Source: an uncultured Oscillospiraceae bacterium (GTDB lineage Bacteria; Bacillota; Clostridia; Oscillospirales; Acutalibacteraceae). Taken from it: 5,873 nucleotides of DNA. Position 1 is the first letter of the stretch. Each line of letters opens with the position of its first letter. Shown here piece by piece: positions 1 through 4,848 of the stretch. The notes below the pieces were generated by a model. The model was not told the DNA's origin, ran no database searches, and worked only from the letters and a program-made list of their open reading frames with translations. The DNA lies in NCBI GenBank assembly GCA_902461995.1, contig CABQAA010000146.1:1-5873 (forward strand), written 5' to 3'. A program made the position numbers and the translations under genes.

Positions 1-100
1 CAAACATATGAATGAAAGGAGAGCGCTTTCCGGATAAACGGCGGCCGATCCGGCGGCCGGATGGTCCGGAAGGCGCGGAGCTGTCATCATGTGCCTTGGG

Positions 101-106
101 AAAGGG
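101..106 (+). promoter_or_regulatory. Ribosome binding site deciding the ylbJ start
   Basis: AAAGGG ends 8 bases before the ATG at 115. In-frame alternatives are an ATG at 61 and a GTG at 91, and neither has a comparable purine-rich site at proper spacing. The 18 residues added by the ATG at 61 do not look like family sequence, so 115 is the preferred start. Confidence 0.65.
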
Positions 107-114
107 TGAAAGGG

Positions 115-1275
115 ATGTTCGTCAAAACCGTGCGGGCGGCACATCTGAAAATGGGAGGGCTGCTGCTCCTCGTCGTCGCGGCGGGTGCCGCCCTGCTCGT
201 CTGGCCTCAGGCGGCCGCGGGCGGGGTGAGCCGGGGACTCTCCATCTGCTCGAGCGTGATCATCCCGTCCCTGTTTCCGTTTCTGGTACTGGCGGGTTTT
301 CTCGTCCGCTCCGGGATCAGCACGGCCATCGGCCGGAGGCTGGAGGGCCTCACCCGGGCGCTGTTCGGGCTTCCGGGCTGCTGCGCTCCGGGGATCCTGA
401 TTGGGTTTGTGGGAGGATATCCCACCGGAGGCCTGGCGGTGGGCGAGCTTGTCGAAAGCGGCCAGATCACCCGGGAAGAGGGACGCCGGATGCTCCGCTT
501 CTGCGTCAATGGGGGACCGGCCTTCATTATCAGCGCCGTCGGAGCCGGCATGATGGGGAATGTACGCTTTGGTGTCGTGCTCTTTTCTGCTCATCTGCTT
601 GCCTCCCTTCTCATGGGGATCGGGGGCGGGATCGGCGCCCGCCACAGCCGGGGGGACCCCGCTGCCTGCCGGAAACCGGTTTGTGCCGTCTCGAAAAAAC
701 TGTCTCCCGCGGCGGCGTTCGTGGAATCGGTCAACGCCGCCTGCCGGTCGCTCTTATATATGTGCGGATTCGTCGTCCTGTTTGCGGCCCTGCTGGCCCT
801 TCTCGACGTGTCGGGCGCCGCCGAGGCGATCACCCATCTGCTCACCCTGCCTTTCGCCTTGGCGGGTGCCGAACCGGGGGCCTTTTCTTCGCTGCTGCCC
901 TGCCTGCTCGAGGTCAGCTGCGGCTGTGTCGAGGTGTCGGGAGCGGGAGAGGCGGCCCCCCTCCTGCTGGGGGCCGCCCTTGGCTGGGGCGGGCTGTCGG
1001 TTCACTGCCAGCTGGCGGCATCCCTCTATGGACAAAAACTGATGGGACGGGGCTTTTTTGCTTTCCGGATGCTTCACGCCCTCCTCGGCGCGCTGCTCAC
1101 CGTGGTGCTCCTGCGTTTTGTCCCCATGCCGCTGACGGTGTGGAAGTCCTCGAACGGGACGCTTGTAGAGCCGTTTTCAGGGCCCGTTGTGGCGTCGGCG
1201 GCGCTGCTGCTGATGTGCGGCATGCTGCTTCTCACCACCGCCGGCCTGCAGCAAATTCGGCAAAAACGGAAATAA
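115..1275 (+). CDS. ylbJ: Sporulation integral membrane protein YlbJ (SpoVV-like)
   Basis: A 386-residue polytopic membrane protein of the YlbJ family, which carries nucleoside-recognition/Gate-type segments. Bacillus subtilis YlbJ (renamed SpoVV) is made in the mother cell and is needed to move dipicolinic acid towards the forespore; the same role here is inferred. Visible features are a first membrane segment at about residues 14-30, a second with IIPSLFPFLVLAGFL at 49-63, the family-type GYPTGG at 101-106, NGGPAFIISAVG at 132-143 and WGGLSVHCQ at 291-299. Further hydrophobic segments lie at about 152-175, 213-233, 281-298, 316-336 and 357-377, and the C-terminus is basic. Length is close to the roughly 400 residues usual for the family. 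The start at ATG 115 is chosen for its spaced AAAGGG site. No sigma-E promoter can be judged because only about 100 upstream bases are present. Positions 1-114 show no gene; stops in all three frames by position 37 allow an upstream gene to end there. Confidence 0.87.
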   Translation: MFVKTVRAAHLKMGGLLLLVVAAGAALLVWPQAAAGGVSRGLSICSSVIIPSLFPFLVLAGFLVRSGISTAIGRRLEGLTRALFGLPGCCAPGILIGFVGGYPTGGLAVGELVESGQITREEGRRMLRFCVNGGPAFIISAVGAGMMGNVRFGVVLFSAHLLASLLMGIGGGIGARHSRGDPAACRKPVCAVSKKLSPAAAFVESVNAACRSLLYMCGFVVLFAALLALLDVSGAAEAITHLLTLPFALAGAEPGAFSSLLPCLLEVSCGCVEVSGAGEAAPLLLGAALGWGGLSVHCQLAASLYGQKLMGRGFFAFRMLHALLGALLTVVLLRFVPMPLTVWKSSNGTLVEPFSGPVVASAALLLMCGMLLLTTAGLQQIRQKRK

Positions 1276-1278
1276 CCG

Positions 1279-1307
1279 TGGATTTTCGACGGCGTTTCTG
1301 CTATACT
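1279..1307 (+). promoter_or_regulatory. Probable extended -10 promoter for the small cysteine-rich gene
   Basis: TATACT at 1302-1307 is preceded by TGC (1299-1301), giving an extended -10 box. The -35 position at 17-bp spacing reads TGGATT (1279-1284) and is weak. Initiation would fall near 1313-1315, about 28 bases before the start codon. It lies just downstream of the ylbJ stop, so the small gene may be expressed independently of ylbJ. Confidence 0.5.
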
Positions 1308-1341
1308 GGACAGGAAGTAGACTGCCGAAGGAGGTGCCCGT

Positions 1342-1560
1342 ATGCGCCGCAAGCTCTATGGAAACAACATTGAACCCGCCTGCGAGGTATGCGCCTGCGG
1401 CCGTCGCTCGTCGGACGGAAACGCCGTGCTGTGCAGCCGGAAAGGGGTCATGCCGCTGTACCACCACTGCCGCCATTTCGATTACGACCCGCTGCGGCGA
1501 GTCCCCTCCCGTCCGATGGGGCCCGGCCAATTCGATGAGGAAGATTTCAAACTCGGCTGA
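1342..1560 (+). CDS. Small cysteine-rich protein of unknown function
   Basis: A 72-residue protein whose function I do not recognise. The start is firm: AAGGAGGTG at 1328-1336 is a near-perfect ribosome binding site 5 bases before the ATG. Five cysteines stand at residues 14, 17, 19, 31 and 43. The CxxCxC group, a CS at 31-32 and the HHC at 41-43 could form a small zinc or metal site, which is inference. The chain is basic through the middle (KLYGNN start, RRSSDG, YDPLRRVP at 48-55) and acidic at the end (DEEDF, 65-69). It has no signal peptide or membrane segment, so it should be cytosolic. It sits between ylbJ and the ylxM-ffh promoter with its own likely promoter. Codon use is like its neighbours, with GC-rich third positions, which supports real coding. 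I believe similar small cysteine proteins occur in other Clostridia but cannot name a family with certainty. Confidence 0.75.
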   Translation: MRRKLYGNNIEPACEVCACGRRSSDGNAVLCSRKGVMPLYHHCRHFDYDPLRRVPSRPMGPGQFDEEDFKLG

Positions 1561-1568
1561 CGGCGATG

Positions 1569-1609
1569 AAAAATTTTCCTGCGAATTTGCATCAAAATTT
1601 GGCGAAAAA
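1569..1609 (+). promoter_or_regulatory. Phased A/T tracts upstream of the ylxM promoter
   Basis: Four A/T tracts stand out from the GC-rich surroundings: AAAAATTTT (1569-1577), AATTT (1584-1588), AAAATTT (1594-1600) and AAAAA (1605-1609). Their centres are about 13, 11 and 10 bases apart, close to one helical turn. Such an arrangement can bend DNA or act like an UP element just upstream of a strong -35 box. The function is inferred. Confidence 0.45.
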
Positions 1610-1613
1610 CGAA

Positions 1614-1640
1614 GCCGCCGCCTCTTGACAAAGCGGCGGC
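1614..1640. repeat. Perfect 8-bp inverted repeat around the -35 box
   Basis: GCCGCCGC (1614-1621) and GCGGCGGC (1633-1640) are exact reverse complements. The 11 bases between them contain the whole TTGACA hexamer. No T-run follows on the plus strand, so it is not a plus-strand terminator. On the minus strand it is followed by TTCGTTTTT. It may be an operator or chance in a GC-rich genome. Confidence 0.6.
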
Positions 1641-1653
1641 CATCGTGTATAAT
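1625..1653 (+). promoter_or_regulatory. Consensus sigma-A promoter for ylxM-ffh-rpsP-khpA
   Basis: TTGACA (1625-1630) and TATAAT (1648-1653) are both perfect consensus hexamers at the optimal 17-bp spacing. Initiation is expected near A1660, giving an 86-nt leader to the ylxM start. This should be a strong vegetative promoter for the signal recognition particle and ribosome genes that follow. Confidence 0.92.
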
Positions 1654-1680
1654 ACGTGTAAAGCTTTTTCCTTTACAGTG

Positions 1681-1707
1681 AAACGCTTGGATGAATCCGG
1701 GCGTTTT
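1681..1707 (+). promoter_or_regulatory. Terminator-like hairpin in the ylxM leader
   Basis: AAACGC (1681-1686) pairs with GCGTTT (1701-1706). Two G-T wobbles follow (1687-1688 with 1699-1700), then GGA/TCC closing a TGAA loop. The stem runs into TTCGTTT, a broken T-rich tract. It starts about 20 bases after the predicted transcription start and could act as an attenuator or a leaky early terminator. No leader peptide or known riboswitch core was recognised in the 86-nt leader. Confidence 0.45.
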
Positions 1708-1745
1708 TCGTTTGGGTATAGGGCATCGGTGAAAGGAGACCGGTC

Positions 1746-2111
1746 ATGGCAAAGAACCTGGAGATTGCGCTGTTGTTCGACTTTTACGGTGATATGCTCA
1801 CCGAAAAACAGCGGGACGTGGTCGAGCTGTATTATGACAACGACCTGTCTCTGTCAGAAATCGCGGAGAACGAGGGGATCACCCGCCAGGGCGTGCGCGA
1901 TTCCATCAAACGCGCCGAAGCCCAGCTTCTGGAAATGGAGGACCGCCTTCATCTCGCGAGCCGATTCCGGCAAATGCGGGAAGGCATCGCCGCCATCCGT
2001 CGGACGGCGGGCGAAATCCAGGAACTCAACGACCGTTTCGGGTATTCCCGCGATATCGAAGAAAAGGCCAAACAGATCGCCGTGTTGTCCGACCGTCTGG
2101 CCGAGGCCTGA
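1746..2111 (+). CDS. ylxM: YlxM family helix-turn-helix protein (UPF0122)
   Basis: A 121-residue protein of the YlxM/UPF0122 family, almost always encoded directly before ffh in Firmicutes. In streptococci YlxM has been linked to the signal recognition particle; its exact role is less settled than Ffh's. Residues 18-61 form a sigma-70 region 4-like domain: LTEKQRDVVELYY (18-30), then the helix-turn-helix LSLSEIAENEGITRQGVRDS (34-53). Residues 57-120 are charged and helical, probably coiled coil. Length is slightly above the roughly 105-115 common in the family. AAAGGAG at 1732-1738 lies 7 bases before the ATG. This site sits in the loop of a small stem (ATCGGT 1725-1730 with ACCGGT 1739-1744). 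It is the first gene of the operon and is followed by ffh after 31 bases. Confidence 0.95.
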   Translation: MAKNLEIALLFDFYGDMLTEKQRDVVELYYDNDLSLSEIAENEGITRQGVRDSIKRAEAQLLEMEDRLHLASRFRQMREGIAAIRRTAGEIQELNDRFGYSRDIEEKAKQIAVLSDRLAEA

Positions 2112-2142
2112 TTTTCCAATCTGTTGAAGGGCAGGTGCCGCC

Positions 2143-3498
2143 GTGGCTTTTGAAGGACTTTCCGATAAACTTTCCGCTGCCTTTAAACGGCTGCGGAACA
2201 AGGGCAAACTGACCGAAAAAGACGTGCGCGACGCGATGCGGGAGGTGCGGCTCGCCCTCCTGGAAGCGGACGTGAACTATAAAGTGGCCAAGGATTTTAC
2301 CGCCGCCGTTATCGAGCGGGCGGTGGGCAGCCAGGTCATGGAAAGCCTGACCCCTGCCCAGATGGTCGTCAAGATCGTCAACGAGGAGCTGACCGCCTTG
2401 ATGGGCGGCCAGGCGGCCCATCTGGCATCGGCCAGCCGCCCGCCCTGCGTGGTCATGATGTGCGGCCTGCAGGGTTCGGGTAAAACCACCCATTCCGCCA
2501 AAATTGCCAAAATGCTGAAGAGTCAGGGGCATCGTCCCCTCCTCGTTGCCTGCGACGTTTACCGTCCCGCCGCCATCACTCAGCTGCAGGTGGTCGGGGA
2601 AAAAGCCGGGGTCCCGGTTTTTGAAATGGGGCAGGGCAATCCGGTTGACATCGCGAAAAAAGCCGTCTCCCACGCGAAGGATCACGGCAACGATTATGTG
2701 ATTCTCGATACCGCCGGCCGTCTCCACATTGATGAGACCCTGATGGAGGAGCTCAAAAACATCAAGGCCGCGGTCAGTCCCGGGGAAATTCTCCTCGTGG
2801 TGGACGCTATGACGGGACAGGACGCCGTCAACGTCGCGTCCTCCTTCAACGAGGCCCTTGGCATCGACGGCGTGGTGCTCACCAAGCTCGACGGTGACAC
2901 CCGCGGCGGTGCGGCCCTGTCGGTCCGGGCCGTAACCGGCAAGCCGATCAAATTCGCGGGCATCGGCGAAAAGCTCGAAGACCTTGAGGTGTTCCACCCC
3001 GAACGAATGGCCTCCCGCATCCTCGGCATGGGAGATGTGATGTCTCTCATCGAGAAAGCGCAGCAGCAGTTCGATGAAAAAGAGGCCGAAGCTCTCGCCC
3101 GCAAGATGCAGCAGGATAAATTCGATTTCAACGACCTGCTCGACCAGTTCCGCCAGATTCAGAAAATGGGGGATATCAAAGGGATGCTCAGCATGCTCCC
3201 CGGGGTCGGCAAGCAGCTGCGGGATGTGGATATCGACGAAAAGCAATTTACCCGTACCGAAGCCATTATTCTCTCGATGACGAAAGCGGAGCGGGCCAAG
3301 CCCGACCTCATCAACCCCTCCCGCAAACGCCGGATCGCCGCGGGCTGCGGGATGAAGGTGGAGGACGTCAACCGCCTGATCAAGCAGTATGAGAGCATGC
3401 GCCAGATGATGAAGCAGATGAAGGGCATGGGCAAAAAAGGCGGCCGCGGTCTCGCGGGCCTTTCACGCATGGGCCGGGGCGGCCGTTTCGGATTTTAG
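2143..3498 (+). CDS. ffh: Signal recognition particle protein Ffh (SRP54 GTPase)
   Basis: Ffh binds the small cytoplasmic SRP RNA and signal sequences of nascent membrane proteins, and delivers ribosomes to FtsY at the membrane by a GTP-controlled cycle. The 451-residue protein has the expected order. The N domain (about 1-88) begins MAFEGLSDKL. The G domain has P-loop GLQGSGKTT (108-116), DVYRP (138-142), DTAGR (189-193), TKLD (247-250) and DTRGGA (252-257). The methionine-rich M domain runs from about 297 and has the RNA-binding motif SRKRRIAAGCG at 393-403. The usual GSG of that motif is GCG here (Cys402). The tail is Met/Gly/Lys-rich. The start is GTG at 2143 with AGGTG at 2133-2137, and the N-terminus matches the family exactly. 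Length is normal. Neither ftsY nor the SRP RNA gene is in the window. Confidence 0.98.
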   Translation: MAFEGLSDKLSAAFKRLRNKGKLTEKDVRDAMREVRLALLEADVNYKVAKDFTAAVIERAVGSQVMESLTPAQMVVKIVNEELTALMGGQAAHLASASRPPCVVMMCGLQGSGKTTHSAKIAKMLKSQGHRPLLVACDVYRPAAITQLQVVGEKAGVPVFEMGQGNPVDIAKKAVSHAKDHGNDYVILDTAGRLHIDETLMEELKNIKAAVSPGEILLVVDAMTGQDAVNVASSFNEALGIDGVVLTKLDGDTRGGAALSVRAVTGKPIKFAGIGEKLEDLEVFHPERMASRILGMGDVMSLIEKAQQQFDEKEAEALARKMQQDKFDFNDLLDQFRQIQKMGDIKGMLSMLPGVGKQLRDVDIDEKQFTRTEAIILSMTKAERAKPDLINPSRKRRIAAGCGMKVEDVNRLIKQYESMRQMMKQMKGMGKKGGRGLAGLSRMGRGGRFGF

Positions 3499-3547
3499 TA
3501 TTCAATCCATGCATATGGTTGAAGAATAGATGAATTTTAATTTTATT

Positions 3548-3553
3548 GGAGGG
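3548..3553 (+). promoter_or_regulatory. Ribosome binding site deciding the rpsP start
   Basis: GGAGGG lies 7 bases before the ATG at 3561. An in-frame TTG at 3546 overlaps this site and would add five non-family residues, so it is not the start. The 49 bases before it (3499-3547) are AT-rich and I see no convincing promoter or terminator there. Confidence 0.85.
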
Positions 3554-3560
3554 TCCCAAC

Positions 3561-3800
3561 ATGGCAGTGAAAATCAGACTGCGCCGCATGGGCGCGAAAA
3601 AATCCCCGTTCTACCGCATTGTGGTGGCGGATTCCCGCTATCCCCGTGACGGCCGTTTCATCGAAGAAATCGGCTATTACAATCCCCTGGAGGAGCCGGC
3701 CGTGGTGAAGGTCGACGTTGAAAAGGCCCAGAAATGGATTGCCAACGGCGCCCAGCCTACCGACACGGTCAAGGATCTGCTCAAGAGAGCCGGCGTGTAA
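3561..3800 (+). CDS. rpsP: 30S ribosomal protein S16
   Basis: S16 is a primary-to-secondary binding protein of the 16S rRNA 5' domain and is needed for 30S assembly. The 79-residue protein is full length for the bacterial family. The signature is clear from the first residues: MAVKIRLRRMGAKKSPFYRI (1-20), then VVADSRYPRDGRFIEEIGYY (21-40) and NP at 41-42. The C-terminal helix region ANGAQPTDTVKDLLKRAGV (61-79) matches the family. It follows ffh after 62 bases, the usual Firmicutes position, and probably shares the promoter at 1625-1653. A 178-base gap follows before khpA, which is unusually long for this pair of genes. Confidence 0.98.
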   Translation: MAVKIRLRRMGAKKSPFYRIVVADSRYPRDGRFIEEIGYYNPLEEPAVVKVDVEKAQKWIANGAQPTDTVKDLLKRAGV

Positions 3801-3816
3801 AAGGCCGGACCGCGTG

Positions 3817-3880
3817 CCGGGAGATGGCCCGTCAAAAGCGGGTGAAGGCGGCCCCTACCGGGGCGAAGCCGCTCTCCCGG
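3817..3880 (+). other. Possible three-way-junction RNA structure between rpsP and khpA
   Basis: An 8-bp perfect outer stem (CCGGGAGA 3817-3824 with TCTCCCGG 3873-3880) encloses two hairpins. The first pairs CCCG (3828-3831) with CGGG (3839-3842). The second pairs GCGGC (3848-3852) with GCCGC (3868-3872), with an inner CCC/GGG stem around TACC. No T-run follows, so it is not a plain terminator. It may be a mRNA stability, processing or regulatory element. In GC-rich sequence chance pairing is possible and I recognise no known RNA family. Confidence 0.4.
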
Positions 3881-3913
3881 AATTTCCAGTGACTGCGAAA
3901 GGAAAGGCCTGCC

Positions 3914-3934
3914 GTTTGATGACTTTTTTCAAAC
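3914..3934 (+). repeat. Hairpin upstream of khpA
   Basis: GTTTGA (3914-3919) pairs with TCAAAC (3929-3934) around a 9-base loop that contains most of a T6 run. Flanking GGAAAG (3901-3906) and CTTTCC (3945-3950) could extend it across an unpaired stretch. It sits about 45 bases before the khpA start. The function is unknown. Confidence 0.35.
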
Positions 3935-3978
3935 AGACTTGTGTCTTTCCGGGTTTCTGAAAGGAATGAGCCATTATC

Positions 3979-4215
3979 ATGAAAGATCTGCTCATCGACA
4001 TGGCGAAAGGCCTGGTTGAAGATCCGGAGGCCGTTACCGTGACGCAGGACGAGCCGGCCGAGGATGGCACCCTTGTGTTCCATCTGCGGGTCGCGCCGGA
4101 CGACATGGGCCGCGTCATCGGCAAACAGGGCCGGATCGCCAAGGCGCTGCGCACGGTGATGCGCGCGGCGGCCACCCGGCAAAATGCCAAGGTCTCGGTT
4201 GAAATCGACGACTGA
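3979..4215 (+). CDS. khpA: KH domain RNA-binding protein KhpA (YlqC)
   Basis: A small cytosolic RNA-binding protein. In Gram-positive bacteria KhpA pairs with KhpB (Jag/EloR), binds many RNAs and affects cell elongation and division. The 78-residue protein is full length. It starts MKDLLIDMAKGLVEDPEAVT, the family N-terminus, and carries one KH domain whose RNA-binding GxxG loop is GKQG at 48-51, inside GRVIGKQGRIAKALR (44-58). The ATG at 3979 is chosen by family match. Its best ribosome site, AAAGGA at 3960-3965, is 13 bases away, longer than usual, so initiation may be weak or assisted by RNA structure. The position between rpsP and rimM is the standard Firmicutes one. Two strong hairpins follow its stop codon. 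Confidence 0.95.
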   Translation: MKDLLIDMAKGLVEDPEAVTVTQDEPAEDGTLVFHLRVAPDDMGRVIGKQGRIAKALRTVMRAAATRQNAKVSVEIDD

Positions 4216-4219
4216 GCCG

Positions 4220-4250
4220 CAGTGATCGGGCCGCCGAGGCCCGATCACTG
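4220..4250. repeat. Perfect 13-bp inverted repeat after khpA
   Basis: CAGTGATCGGGCC (4220-4232) and GGCCCGATCACTG (4238-4250) are exact reverse complements with a GCCGA loop. A G-T wobble at 4219/4251 extends the stem. It begins only four bases after the khpA stop. No T-run follows, so it is better viewed as a 3'-end protecting or processing hairpin, or as a partner to the next terminator. Confidence 0.85.
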
Positions 4251-4255
4251 TGATT

Positions 4256-4299
4256 CCAAAAGGGTGCTGCAAAATGTTTCATTTTGCGGCACCTTTTGG
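4256..4299. terminator. Long terminator-like hairpin between khpA and rimM
   Basis: The stem is about 20 bp: CCAAAA (4256-4261) with TTTTGG (4294-4299), GGTGC (4263-4267) with GCACC (4289-4293), a T-G wobble (4268/4288), and GCAAAATG (4269-4276) with CATTTTGC (4280-4287). The loop is TTT and one G (4262) is bulged. The A-run before GGGTGC and the T-run after GCACC give the shape of an intrinsic terminator usable in either direction. The T tract is short and then reads GGTTAT, so some read-through into rimM is likely. Confidence 0.7.
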
Positions 4300-4316
4300 T
4301 TATGGCGGAAGCGAAC

Positions 4317-4323
4317 AGGAGGG
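4317..4323 (+). promoter_or_regulatory. Ribosome binding site deciding the rimM start
   Basis: AGGAGGG lies 6 bases before the ATG at 4330. The reading frame stays open upstream to 4222, but that extension runs through the two hairpins and encodes no family sequence. Confidence 0.85.
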
Positions 4324-4329
4324 TCAAAC

Positions 4330-4848
4330 ATGCCCAGACAGATGTTTTTGGAGGCGGGACAGATCGTGGGTACCCACGGTGTCCGGGGAGAGATGCGGGT
4401 GCAACCCTGGTGTGATTCCCCGGGGGTGCTGGCCTCTCTCTCCACCCTGTACCTGGACGATACAGGCGCCAGATCCGTCAAAATCCAGGCCCGTGTCCAT
4501 AAAAATCTGGCGCTGGTGAAGATGGACGGAGTGGAGACCGTTACCGCGGCCGAAGCGATGCGGGGCCGGATTCTCTACCTGAACCGGAACGACGTGCAGC
4601 TGGAACCGGGCCGGCATTTCATCCGGGATCTGATTGGTCTGCGGATTGTTGACGCGGATACGGGGGAAACCTATGGAGAGCTGACCGATGTCAGCGCCAC
4701 GGGAGCCAACGATGTTTACCACATGAAGGACCGGGCCGGCCGGGAGATCCTGATCCCGGCCATCCCGCAGGTGATTATCCAGATTGATGTGGACGGCGGC
4801 GTGATCCGCCTGCGTCCCATGCCGGGGTTGTTAGACGATGAGATTTGA
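4330..4848 (+). CDS. rimM: Ribosome maturation factor RimM
   Basis: RimM binds S19 and the 16S rRNA head region and helps late 30S assembly. The 172-residue protein has the two expected parts. The N-terminal RimM barrel carries the signature GTHGVRGEMRV at 14-24 after EAGQIV (8-13). The C-terminal PRC barrel runs from IGLRIVDADTGETYGELTDV (102-121) through TGANDVY (124-130) and ILIPAI (140-145) to the closing PGLLDDEI (165-172). Length is typical. Its 3' end overlaps the trmD start by 11 bases, so the two are translationally linked. Upstream lie the khpA terminator-like hairpins and no convincing promoter in 4300-4329 (TATGGC at 4301 with TTCATT at 4278 is too weak), so expression may depend on read-through. 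Confidence 0.97.
   Translation: MPRQMFLEAGQIVGTHGVRGEMRVQPWCDSPGVLASLSTLYLDDTGARSVKIQARVHKNLALVKMDGVETVTAAEAMRGRILYLNRNDVQLEPGRHFIRDLIGLRIVDADTGETYGELTDVSATGANDVYHMKDRAGREILIPAIPQVIIQIDVDGGVIRLRPMPGLLDDEI

Noticed and set aside
1..60. Possible sigma-E -10 box (CATATGAAT) and GC hairpins before ylbJ
   Set aside because: The spacing of the -10 consensus does not fit, the -35 region is outside the window, and the CCGG-type pairings are expected by chance in such GC-rich sequence without a T-run.
12..1373. A 453-codon plus-strand open frame overlapping ylbJ
   Set aside because: It is rich in Arg, Pro and Gly as expected of a GC-rich shadow frame, has no family motif and spans the clear ylbJ coding frame.
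2026..3246. A 406-codon minus-strand open frame opposite ffh
   Set aside because: Its length reflects the GC-biased codon use of ffh; the protein is low-complexity His/Gly/Phe-rich with no recognisable domain.
3519..3547. Candidate promoter before rpsP (TTGAAG with TTTATT)
   Set aside because: The -10 box would overlap the rpsP ribosome binding site, so the transcript would lose it.
4278..4306. Candidate promoter before rimM (TTCATT with TATGGC)
   Set aside because: Both hexamers match the consensus at only about half of positions, and the -35 lies inside the terminator hairpin.
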